NCBI GenBank assembly: GCA_030562195.1
Contig: CM060200.1
Coordinates: forward strand, 24,901,023-24,965,022
Reading direction: 5' to 3'
Source of the DNA: Nipponacmea schrenckii
Lineage: Eukaryota; Mollusca; Gastropoda; Lottiidae
Length of the DNA: 64,000 nt
A model generated the notes under the pieces. That model searched no databases and was not told where the DNA came from. It was given only the letters and a program-made list of their open reading frames with translations. How positions within the stretch are numbered: the first letter of the stretch is position 1; the number at the start of each line of letters is the position of its first letter. The translations under genes and the position numbers were made by a program. Shown here in pieces: positions 1-12,500 of the stretch.

Positions 1-349
1 CAACTGACTTATTACAGGCACTGAATGGAGCTGGGGCCCTAATCTTGAAAACTGAAGAAGATTTTAGTGTTCTGGTCATCTGATTGGTCAACAACTTAAA
101 TAGATTTTAACTTTAGTATTGTTTTGCAATAAGACTTCTGTATTTCTTAAAATCTGGATTTTATTTGATCAGTTCAGTGGTTGGAGAATAAGGCCCCACT
201 ATGTGTGGGAGATGAAGACAAAAGAGAGAGATTTGAAGAAGAACTGTCAATGTGTTCTCCTCCCTTTTGGCCACTATATGGGCTTGATAGGAGATCAAAG
301 AGAGAAACTGGGTTTTGTGGGAGGGGATCGTGTCAGACATTTTACTCAC
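1..349 (-). other. RASGRF intron 11, right part
   Basis: This begins at the GTGAGT donor at 349 and runs off the window. No exon of the REM/CDC25 half is visible, and the two overlapping short frames here do not resemble any family. Confidence 0.7.
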
Positions 350-561
350 CTGACTGATATCACTACACCACGCAGCCTTTTCATGTAGAGTCGAGGCTAC
401 TAGACTGATGGTAATGGGTGGCCCACTTTTAGAATCGATAATAATACGGAAATCTAAACCATTATAGTAGTCAGCCTTAACATCTTTATCTAGCGGAGCT
501 TGCAGTAAATTAGCAGCTGAATTTTGACTTCCAATACTTAAATTTGAATCTAGAGATGATG
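350..561 (-). CDS. RASGRF: RASGRF coding exon 11 (aa 539-609): PH2 end
   Basis: After a Ser/Asn-rich linker ([19 protein letters not shown]) it encodes the last PH2 strands, GLDFRIIID and [11 protein letters not shown], and the terminal helix [12 protein letters not shown] with the PH-invariant tryptophan. Acceptor TTTTTACAG, donor CAG|GTGAGT in phase 0. The next exon lies beyond the left edge. The linker appears longer than the acidic one in vertebrate RasGRF. Confidence 0.9.
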
Positions 562-3500
562 CTGTAAAAATAATAAATAAATAAGCAACAATATTTAATT
601 ATAGTTATATTGTTTTGTCGTAGAACAAATATATATATACATATATCCAACCTTCAAGGGATTTTTTGAGTTTCTACTGTTTAAATCAAATTTTTGTATG
701 TTTTGGTGGAGTTGTTACTATTTTGTCATGTTATTGTTTAAACTGGATATCTTTTAATGCACCCTGATATCGCTACACTACGAATCAAATCACTTGCGAA
801 GAGAGAAAGAGAGCTACAACCTTCACAAATCTTAAATGTTCAGTGAAGAGAAACAATAAATCTGAATAGACAAATGACTTACTTTCTTCATCAAAGAAAA
901 ATATGTCTGAATTCGGATCTTCTATTAATGTACAATCTATCAAAGATATTTTACCGTAGTGCTAAAAAATCAAAGATAAAAATATCAAGAGTGACTACAC
1001 TATATAAATCCTAGAGTCTTCACAAAACACAACTCAGTGCCAGTCACTAATCAATGTGTCTAGAAATAGAACAATAGGTGAACACTACGAACACCTGTCC
1101 AATCTGTGATAATCAATTCATAATCCAACCAATGGCAACAGGTGGAAATGTTGTGTCAGGAAATTAGAAACAAGCATGATACAAATTTGTTTAATTGGTA
1201 ATGATTGTAGCATATTGAAACTGGTTAATTAGTAATATATATGTATCAAAATTTAAACATACCGTACACATGGAAATACATATTCAATGAGATATGAGTA
1301 GTTAAAACTGTTAAGGCCTTCTGTCAAGGCCTACTGATATTATCCCTATTTTATTTACAATCTTAGGATGTTCATTTTCCTTATACAGTGATTTTGTGAC
1401 TAAATATTATTCAATATTAGCTCAATATTTTCATTGATACTTTTGAATATCCCTATTTGGATGACATGGAAATTTGAATTAAACATTCTATGGACATCTT
1501 AAAGGGATTCTAAAGAGGTTTTCTAAATCTTTATGTGGAGACATTGACAGCATAAATTCCCACTATTCCAATATTCAATCAGATGTCGGTTGTTCCTGCA
1601 ATTCCACTAAAACTTAGTGTTTGATGACATCACTCATCTCAAAGACCTTATGTAATGAATTGCAGGAACCACATATATTTCAACAATACACATAAAAATT
1701 GTAGGAAAACCTCTTCCTCCAGTCCTTTAATATGACTGCAGTTACAGTTCATTTTAAAGAGGTTTAACAAGATGTCTTAAAAACTACCCATGGTCAGTAT
1801 TGGGGCCTTTTTACTACAATGATCAATGAAACTGCACTAATACACTCGTACAAGGGTTTAGTTCTATCAATTATACATATTGGACTACATTAGTAGCCTA
1901 TTGCCAATAAATGACAGTCATTGGGAATTTTACACTACAGCAAGTTTCATAGTAATAAACATTTGATCTTATAGACCTTAAAGACTTACAGTCAGGGGAT
2001 GTTTATCAGTATTGGACAAAGATGTACAGTAGTGGTAGCAATAACCATATATGTAGGCCTAGCTTCTTCTCAGGACATTAATCAAGGGACAAGACATATA
2101 AAACTCTATAGAGACTTTCATTGACAGATAGAACTATCATTGATTTATATACACATTAATAACCCTGCAAACCATTTCATTGTGTTGATAAATAATCATA
2201 ATTCCTTTGTCTGAGATCTAAAAACACTGAATTGGTAAGGTGATTGATAAAACATGAAGTAAAATTTGACTTTACCTTGGCTAAATGCAGTCGACCATTA
2301 GAAGCTCTGTGTGTTAGCAGCATGTGATTAGTGAACAAAAAGACTTGACGTACTATCTCTTTTTTGGACTCCTTAAATGAAGAGCTAAACGATCCTAGAC
2401 GCCCTCGATTTGATTTTCCTTTTTCATTGAGCACTTGTAAGAGAGGACCTGAAGAAAAAATAACATTATCATGTCTTATTATAGAACATACAATATGGCT
2501 TGCAATTGACTCCAACACTGAGCATGTGCAGAGATACTAGAGACCTCTATAGTTTTTAAATATTTGTTATAAATTTTACATGAAAATTCTCCTAGTTTCT
2601 GTAAAGAGAATGTTTATAAATAAAAATATCAGAGACAATAAACTCAATTTCACACTATATCAATTAAATTACTACTATACCGCTCGAATATTAACAATGA
2701 TGGTATAAGCAGCAAATACACAAACTAAATAATCAATACTATTCAAGCAGCCAGTCTGGTCAGCCATTGGCTGTAATTACAAGATTTCTTTTAGCATTTA
2801 ACCTTCCAGTTATATTGACCAATTCCAGTGAGTTATTTATAGCAACGTGTGCACGATTCACACAACAATGGAATAGAATGCAAATAGTAAAGTCAAGCTA
2901 TATAGAGAATTACTAGCAGTGGTTATTGATATTATTTCCATGCTAGTACAGTATAGAGTTGATCATTTCTCTATGATATGAGGCAATGTTTAAGCCATCT
3001 TGAAACACAGTAGAAAACAAATCAATATTCAACACGACTGGAAGAATATTGCTAGAATGACATTATCATAATTTTTGAATACAGCCTTCACACTTTACAT
3101 TAATGTTTACACTAAATAATATATTAAAATAGTTTATCAACAACATCTTATATATCACATAACCTAGTAGGCCTAATATATTGTTATATATGTATACATA
3201 AATACATAGTAAGATGAAATTAACATTCTCAATAAAGGCACTGGCCAAGGTCATGAAGTTAGAAATAATACTAAGGTTTGAGATGATTGTGTAAAAAAAA
3301 ATAGAAAAGTATCAATAAACTTTACCATTTAGCTTTTATATCATATATTTATATTTTATGAGTAATATTATTCTTTTAACATACCATTTTTGTTTTAATA
3401 TTAAGCTATTATCTTCATGTATTTTTAAATCATTACAAATAATACTTAATGAATATAGAGAAGTATAACTATGCAAATAGTATGGAAAGTAAAGCATCAA

Positions 3501-6500
3501 ACATAATTTTAGTGCATATACAAATATTTCAATTACATATACATGATATAACATGTAACTGAAAACTTCAACAAAAGACATTCTCAGATGTTTATTGCTG
3601 TCTAGTATAAGAAAAGTTTTTCCAGATTATATATGAAGTATAATTTACAATATTACATCGAAATATTTCACTTGAATATGTTTTAACTTGATTAAATAAA
3701 ATACAATGTTTGATGCTTGTATAATGGTTATTACATAACCTAATTTGGTCAGCTTCTTGTCTATCATGTTTTAAGACTGAACTAAGTTGGAGCTGCCTTT
3801 TAAGGTGGTTTATTTGTATCTTGTTTATATGAAAATGATCTTCAGAAGTACTAGAAATACATGAAAATCACAGACATATTGTTTATAAGAGGCAGTATGG
3901 AAGACAGGGCTATTAGTTGTATTGTTTATAAGAGACAGTATGGAAGACAGGCCTATCAGTTATATTGTTTATAAGGGGCAGTATGGAAGACAGGCCTATC
4001 AGTTATATTGTTTGTAAGGGCAGAATGGAAGACAGGCCTATCATTTATATTGTTTATAAGGGGCAGTATGGAAGACAGGCCTATCAGTTGTATTGTTTAT
4101 AAGAGGCAGTATGGAAGACAGGCCTATCAGTTATTGTTTATAAGGGGCAAAATGGAAGACAGGCCTATCATTTATATTGTTTATAAGAGGCAGTATGGAA
4201 GACAGGGCTATTAGTTGTATTGTTTATAAGAGACAGTATGGAAGACAGGCCTATCAGTTATATTGTTTATAAGGGGCAGTATGGAAGACAGGCCTATCAG
4301 TTATATTGTTTGTAAGGGCAGAATGGAAGACAGGCCTATCATTTATATTGTTTATAAGGGGCAGTATGGAAGACAGGCCTATCAGTTGTATTGTTTATAA
4401 GAGGCAGTACGGAAGACAGGCCTATCAGTTATTGTTTATAAGGGGCAAAATGGAAGACAGGCCTATCATTTATATTGTTTATAAGGGGCAGTATGAAGAC
4501 AGGCCTATTAGTTGTATTGTGTGTAAGGGGCAGAATGGAAGACAGGCCTATCAGTTATATTGTTTATAAGGGGCAGTATGGAAGACAGGCCTATTAGTTG
4601 TATTGTTTGTAAGTAGCAGTATGGAAGACAGGCCTATCAGTTACATTGTTTATAAGGGGCAGAATTGAAGAAAACCTATCATTTATATTGTTTATAAGGG
4701 GCAGTATGGAAGACAGGCCTATCAGTTGTATTGTTTTTAAGAGGCAGTATGGAAGACAGGCCTATCAGTTGTATTGTTTATAAGAGGCAGATTGGAAGAC
4801 AGGCCTATTAGTTGTATTGTTTGTAAGGGGCAGAATGGAAGACAGGCTTATCATTTATATTGTTTATAAGAGGCAGTATGGAAGACAGGCCTATTAGTTG
4901 TATTGTTTGTAAGGGGCAGAATGGAAGACAGGCCTATCAGTTATATTGTTTATAAGGGGCAGTATGGAAGACAGGCCTATTAGTTGTATTGTTTATAAGG
5001 GGCAGAATGGAAGACAGGCCTATCATTTATATTGTTTAGAAGGGGCAGTATGGAAGACAGGTCTATCAGTTGTATTGTTTATAAGAGGCAGTATGGAAGA
5101 CAGGCCTATCAGTTATTGTTTAGAAGGGGCAAAATGGAAGACAGGCCTATCATTTATATTGTTTATAAGAGGCAGTATGGAAGACAGGCCTATCAGTTGT
5201 ATTGTTTATAATGGTCAGAATGAAAGACAGGCCTATCAGTTATATTGTTTATAAGAGGCAGTATGGAAGACAGGTCTAATAATAGACAGAAAGGTAGGAT
5301 CTGATCTTAATGTATATCATTGGTATTATATGGGCATGGCCTAATATTTTAACCCTATTGTAAATATTATCATTAAAAAGTTTTTAAAGGTATAACCACG
5401 CTCTATTTCTGATAACAATACTAAACTAATTCATATTATATTAAATATTTCTAGTGTCATTTATAGGCATGAACAACCCTATTCTTTAGGATGTAGAAGT
5501 CAATTAATGGCTATGTTCCGTATTGAACCATAAAAGTACAAATGCATTAAAATTTTTCTATTAGATACAATATGACTGTCTCCATACCAGGTACAATAGA
5601 ACTGTTTCCACTTAAAACAACTTATTGGGTAAAGACAACTGGACGATTCCTTGAAATTTCAAATCCAGAACTAGACAGAGAGAGGTGAAATTAAGATGTT
5701 AAAAGAAAGTTTGTTAGTCAATATTCCTATCATCTGGCAAAATTTTTTTGTTTCTTCTACTCTTCTGCACCTTATTGGGTTAATGAAGCCCACAACACCA
5801 TACAGTGATCGAAGAGTAGCGCTGCATTAGCTGAATGTTTTTCACTTTCCAAACATCAAAGGATCTAAAATTTGCACAGCCATAGACATTTTTTCCATGT
5901 CAGCTCCATTGACTGACAGGGAAAACCAGGCTATATATACAAGAGTATCATGTATTTAACACTACTCACACTACAACCTAGAGGTCTAGTAACTAACACT
6001 AAAACCTAGAGGTCTAGCATCTAACACTACACCCTAGAGGTCTAGCATCTAACACTACACCCTAGAGGTCTAGCATCTAACACTACAACCTAGAGAAATA
6101 CTTGTTAAAGTATAAGAGTTATAATCAATATATGTGACAATTTCTAGTGTAGACAAGAGCTAGCTGATAGTATAGATGGAATAATAGAATTCAGGACTTC
6201 AGATCATGACCAACTAAAATAGAACTCTACTGGCTATTTTAAGCTACATATTGATTATTATCTTTCACTCAGTCTTCTCTTCTATCACATTATAATATTG
6301 ACTTTCAAATAATAAAAACAAAAATAAAAACAACAGTTGCATCCCAGCAATGGTAACGTAAGCCAACATAGCTGCTCTCTGTTGGCAATGACCTGTTTGT
6401 ATCTGTCTATTTCTAATGATAATGGCCTTTCTGTTTGGTAGACTAATGATCTACCATGTAAATTTATAAGCAGAGATGCACAATCAAATATTAGAAGGGG

Positions 6501-9500
6501 AAAAAAATGCAGCAATGGTAATCTATGGCAAAATAGTTGCCCTTTGGTAATGGTAATGTATATGTCGTCTAGGATTTTTTGAATTAGCAATGTATAAAGG
6601 GATAATAGGTCTTTGAATGAACATAAAATTTGAAAATTTAAAGGTAACTAATACGAGTTCTTTTCATCAGTAAATATACCTGATGCCATGTATAACATTA
6701 AAAAATAAATAAATATAGAAAAAACTAGAATTGCTTACAATTATGAACGTATTTCCAGAGCCTTAAAATATTATGTAGGCTAAATTTGCAATGACCTACA
6801 TCTAGACAATATATTGAATATCATTTGACATAGTTTTCAAACTCATAAAACAATTGGGTCACACCTTCCCTAATGGTTAAAGATGGCGAAAATATGAAAA
6901 TTATCAATTTTTGCTGTATTTAAGTACACTTATCTCTATGAATTTTTTAAGTAAGCCAAATTAAAAAATACCTACTCGTAGACAATATATTGAATATTAT
7001 TTGACGTAATTTTTAAGGTCATAGATTAAGTGGGTCACACCTTCCCTAGCTGTTAAAGTGACCTAATTTTGAAAAAATCGAAATTCGAATAATTCGAAAA
7101 AAATACGAAATTTAAAAATCGGCCTCCTAGAAAAGGTAGATAATGATCCAATGTTTCTATGTGCTAAATTTCATCAATATCAATAGTGTCTGAATTTCGG
7201 CTTTAAGAATTGTAACGAAAATTCAAAATGGCGGTCGATATGGCAGCTTGACTAAATTAATTAGGTCAAATCGATTACTATTCACAAGTTATTTATTAAA
7301 CAGTTTTCACTTTTCACCTAGCTGTTATAGACCAGAAGTTACGTAATCACGTCATTTGAGGCTAAACCGGAAGTCGAAATTTTTTTTCAAAATTTTTAAA
7401 AAATCATAATCATATCGCCTATCAACTAGTAAAGTTTCAAAATTTTACCATTTATATTAAACGAGAGATCACGGTCTGAAATTTTTGCCGATGACCCTTG
7501 AATATTGAATTGCAAACCGTGGTTTAAAGATTTAAGCGAATTGCATAAAACCTATAATTGTTAGTTGACAAATACATTGAAGTTTTCAAATCTGAAAATC
7601 CGGTCGAAATCGAACTGAAAATAAACTTGCTAAAGCAAAAAAAACCCAACTTCTGGGTCTCACTTCTGGTCAGAGATAGAACTTTCGGTTTTGTTTTACT
7701 TGATAATAGAAATTATTCTAAGATCAACTGTAGATTTAGAATTTCTGTACCTTACCAGTTTTTCTGCAAACTCATCCAAGAATTACAAAAAAAAAAAAAA
7801 ATAAAATAAAATAATCCGAATGATTACAATACGTTTTTGCCAAAGTCGAAATACGTAACTAAGTAATTATCTATAAAGATGCATTTAATAATTGAAAAAC
7901 ATTTAATAAATTTAACAAAATGACTTAGTTTTGCAAGTTTCCAGAATTTAATGGATTCTGTTACTTTATGATACCAGGTAAGTTCACTGACAAATATTGG
8001 CCATTCTTGAGAACTAAAACCTTATGTTCGAGCTAAGACGCAGTATCACTTTAAGTTTAACTATTCAAGAATAAAAAAATCATTAGCATGATGGATGTGT
8101 AAATGGACATAAAAGTTCTCAAGAATGGTCAATATGAGTATATATTCATTAGTGAACTTTCCTGGTATCATAAAGTAACAGAATCCCTGTAATATCTGGA
8201 TAACTCACAAAACTAAGTAATTATTGAACAATGCTTAATCAATTTATGAGGAATTTTTCAATAACCAATTGCATTTTAAATGATAATTACTTCTTCGGAT
8301 TTATCAGATTTATATAAGGTTCTGTTATGTTATTATGATAACAGGTTTATGCTCTTATCGGCCAAGTTTGAATTTTCATGTTCATTTTAAGATTTTAGAA
8401 AGAGGTGTAAATATTTAGAAAAGAGGAAAAATAGAAAATGCTAGGACTATAGTATCTATTTCAAATTGTTTAGCTCTGTAATGGGAATATCTGATATAAT
8501 TAAACTAATTGGTCTTACCTTGTCTAACGAATGTTTGATTAACATCAAGTAGAATATCACAGCCCTCGACAATCATCCTTTCAATAGCCAGATTCTTTCT
8601 GATATTCTCTGTTTCACTGACTTCATCATGCATCACCTACAAACAGACCATCATTGGTAATTTATTACATATAAACAATATTTTATTCACATGAGTTACG
8701 CAAAATAGTTAAGGCACAGCCTTTTTTTTTTGTTGGTTGAAACTTTTTCAGATTTATGAAAACATTATACAAAACTCTAGGGAAAAGGTCGTGGAAGGCA
8801 TCCGAAAGTTTTGAAAGAAAAGTAGAGAAATATGCCTACTCACTTTTGTGAAGGTTTCAAACAATAAATTTATAAAGCCAAACACAACAAGTGGTTGCCT
8901 AGCAAGATACACCCACTTTAAAATATATTTTCTGTTTTAACACAGGCAAAAACTCTAAGATTATTTAGGTTTAATCCAAGTTCTCATCAATATAAATGTT
9001 CACACCAAATTTCATTAAAATCAGATGAGAACTGTTTTGTCTATCGCAATCACAAGCCGCGTTTTGACTAAGTCAAGTGCAATAACTCAAAAACAGTATA
9101 TCGAAATGTCAATTTTGAACTTGACCAAGATGACATCAACTTCAATGATCACACCAAATTTCATTCCAATCAGATGAAAATTGTTGTCTCTATCATGTTC
9201 ACAAGTCTATTTCGACGCAATTTGACTTAGTCAAGGCCAATAACTCAAAAAACGTTCACCCAAAAATCGTCACGATCAAACTTGTCCAAGATTTCATCAA
9301 TATAAATGATAACACCAAATTTCATTCAAATCAAATGGAAATTGTGATCTCTATCGCGTTCACAAGCCAATTTTGAGGCGTTTTGACTAAGTCAAGTGCA
9401 ATAACTCAAAAACCATTCATCTAAAATCACCAATTTTGAACTTGTCCAAGATCTCATCAATATAAATGATCACAGCAAGTTTCATTCAAATCTGATGAAA

Positions 9501-12500
9501 ACTGTAGTCTCTATCACATTCACTAGTCAATTTTGACGCGTTTTGGCTAAGTCAAGTGCAATAACTCAAAAACCATTCATCGAAAAATCGCCAATTCCAA
9601 ACTTGTCAAAGATCTCATCAATATAAATGATCACAACAAGTTTCATTCAAATCTGATGAAAACTGTAGTCTCTTTCGCGTTCACAAGCCAATTATGACGC
9701 GTTTTGGCTAAGTCAAGTGCAATAACTCAAAAACCATTCATCAAAAAATCCCCAATTTCGAACTTGTCTGAGATCTCATCAATATTAATGATCACAGAAA
9801 GTTTCATTTAAATCCGATGAAAACTGTAGTCTCTATCGCGTTCACAAGCCAATTTTGACGCGTTTTGGCTAAGTCAAGTGCAATACCTCAAAAAAAATTC
9901 ATCGAAAAATTGCCAATTTTGAACTTGTCCGAGATCTCATCAATATTAATGATCACAGAAAGTTTCATTTAAATCCGATGAAAACTGTGGTCTCTATCGC
10001 GTTCACAAGCCAATTTTGACGCGTTTTGGCTAAGTCAAGTGCAATAACTCAAAAAAAATTCATCTAAAAATCGCCAATTTCAAACTTGTCCGAGATCTCA
10101 TCAATATTAATGATCACAGAAAGTTTCATTTAAATCCGATGAAAACTGTTGTCTCTATCGTGTTCACAAGCCAATTTTGACACGTTTTGACTAAGTCAAG
10201 TGCAATAACCCAAAAACCGTACATCGAAAAATCCGAACTTGTCCAAGATCTCATCAATATAAATGATCACAGCAAGTTTCATTCAAATCCGACAAAAACT
10301 GTAGCCTCTATTGCGTTCACAAGCAATTGTGGACGGACGGACTGACAGGGGTGACGACAATATTCGACCACATTATATTGTGGGCGTATAAAAAAATTAA
10401 GTCAAACTCATTAATTAAAAATTAGTAAGACTATGCAAAATTTTTAATGAATCCTTTAGAAACAAATTCTATTTGATTGTAGCATATGTTCAGGTATAAT
10501 GAAAAACAATTACAATGATTTAAGAGGGATGAGGAGAGTTCATGGCTTCATCAGGCCCTAACTCACTATTTTAATGAAATGTTTTTGTTGCAGTTAAATC
10601 ATTATTACTACAGATATTCATTCAAATATATAAGTTGTGATAATCTAAGAACTGAATTAATAAATTTTATTAATTCGAATCCCTAATTCATCACAGACCC
10701 ATCAATACTGGACATCATTCGTCTGAACATATTGAATAACAGGTACAGTAGGCCTATAAATAGATCACAATATTCCAATAACTTCTTTCCACAGACTGAA
10801 TATATCAAGGGAGAAAACTCCATTTATTGATGTCAGAACACTTTTCAATATGTTCATAAAAATATTTTTTGCTAATGATTTTCAATTTGACTAGCTTTGA
10901 CAAGGTTTCATGGTCATGATATATTGAATTTTGTACAGAAACAAAGTATTGGCCAAGCTTTCATGTGACATTATTTTCAACGAGATTTCTGGAAAAAGTT
11001 ATAGAAAGGTTGAATTTCGTTTTTTAAACATGGAACAGATAGCAAACAAATTACTGGTCTGTGTCCATCTAGTCAAACACAGATATTTTTGTTCATTCGG
11101 ATACCATCAAAACACAACCAGTACAAAATAACCTGTTAAATGAATGATTTTTATGTGAATTAGACCATTAGATTCAAAAGAGAATGGAAAGTCTGATTAA
11201 AACTTGGCATCAATGACAATATATAGACATGCATATTTTTTTTAAGACAGATGGCAAATTTTGAGACAATTTTGATTGAAATTCTAGTAAGGCAAATAAT
11301 TTGTATTCAAGGTCTTTCTATCAGATGTTCTTTCTAACTTTGATAGAAACTCAGTTCGTTAGATTTAAACAGTCTTAGAGTCAGTAGATGGGGAGACAGC
11401 AAGCAAAATCAGTTAAAACCTGATATAGGTAGATTACACAATGTGGTCATGTTTGAGATCTAAGAGCTGGGACCTAAAACAGATTATAAGATATACTTAC
11501 CCTAGACAGATCCTCCAGCTTTCCTTTGGCATATTCCAGACTTTTTCTTTCCACATGATCATGAGGTGTATGAGCTAGTAATTCATGTAAGGTGATAATG
11601 TATCGAGGAATCTAAAATAAGATTTAATAAATCCTGAGTAACAATGAATTTTTAAAGGAATACTGCATCTTAGAATTAACATAAAATTTTAAAATTGGCA
11701 AATAAAGACATATCTTATATATATAACATAACAGAATCCTTTTTAGCGGTGCAAAACCCTCCCACTTCTGCTGACCCTGTCTGTAAAACAAAGAATCAGT
11801 CGGTAAAAAATGGGTAATGGATGGAGCTGTCAGTAAAATCAATTGGTTAACCGAAAGAGTGAAAACCATGTGTCAGTTATGATGTTATCAGTCATGATGT
11901 TATCAGTAAAATGTTCATCTACTTCCAAAAGTAGTTATCGGTTATCCCTGAAGGGGTGTTCAAGGGTAAAATTTAGATGTTTCACCCTTCAAGAAAAATG
12001 GTCCTGCTACACCCCTATCTATTCTTTTCTATAAGACAGCTTACCTGATGCATAGGATATGTAAGAAATAATTCCAGTGATCTCCCTTCACAAGCTGGCT
12101 TCTCTTCGTATCGTTTGAGCAAATTGTTAAATTCTGATTTCTGTTTGTATTCAGCTAAAACTTGTAGACTATAATGATGGTTTCTCACGTATTCCTGATA
12201 AATACTTAACATTGGTAGCAACATATCAAATAAATCTCCTGAAATATTATCATTATAAATGTATTTAAGCCACCATATCATTAGTTTAAATTTAAATATA
12301 GGATGGCATTATATTGCTCTATAACATGTTATAATAATAAGAAATCCTAGGGTCTGAATAAGGTCTAATTCACAAGGATATGGTTCTGTCAAACATACAT
12401 CCAATGGGGACAAACATAGACGATTTATTTTACATGGGTCAGATTTAGGTCCATTTTACCAGGACATTTTTTGTCTAAAATTCAGCCCATAGGGACAATA

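Noticed and set aside
2177..2518. 113-codon minus-strand frame as one protein
   Set aside because: The central part is RASGRF exon 9 (2276-2448). The flanking residues do not match the family and lie outside GT/AG sites.
4008..5254. Three open frames (68-102 codons) with repeated MEDRPIS/GRQAYQL motifs, as if a repeat protein
   Set aside because: They are translations of the 43-bp tandem array; the unit is not a multiple of 3 and frames change at each unit. They lie within an intron.
3879..5276. Possible CRISPR array (regular short repeats)
   Set aside because: There are no unique spacers between conserved repeats; the whole unit is repeated. The genome is clearly animal.
7558..7809. 83-codon plus-strand frame with a plausible globular composition
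   Set aside because: It begins at a non-ATG codon (TTG), ends in a poly(A)-like run, and lies beside an interspersed repeat in intron 8. No recognised motif.
12015..12281. 88-codon minus-strand frame taken as a complete small gene
   Set aside because: Only 12045-12238 is coding (RASGRF exon 6). The ends read through splice sites into intron.
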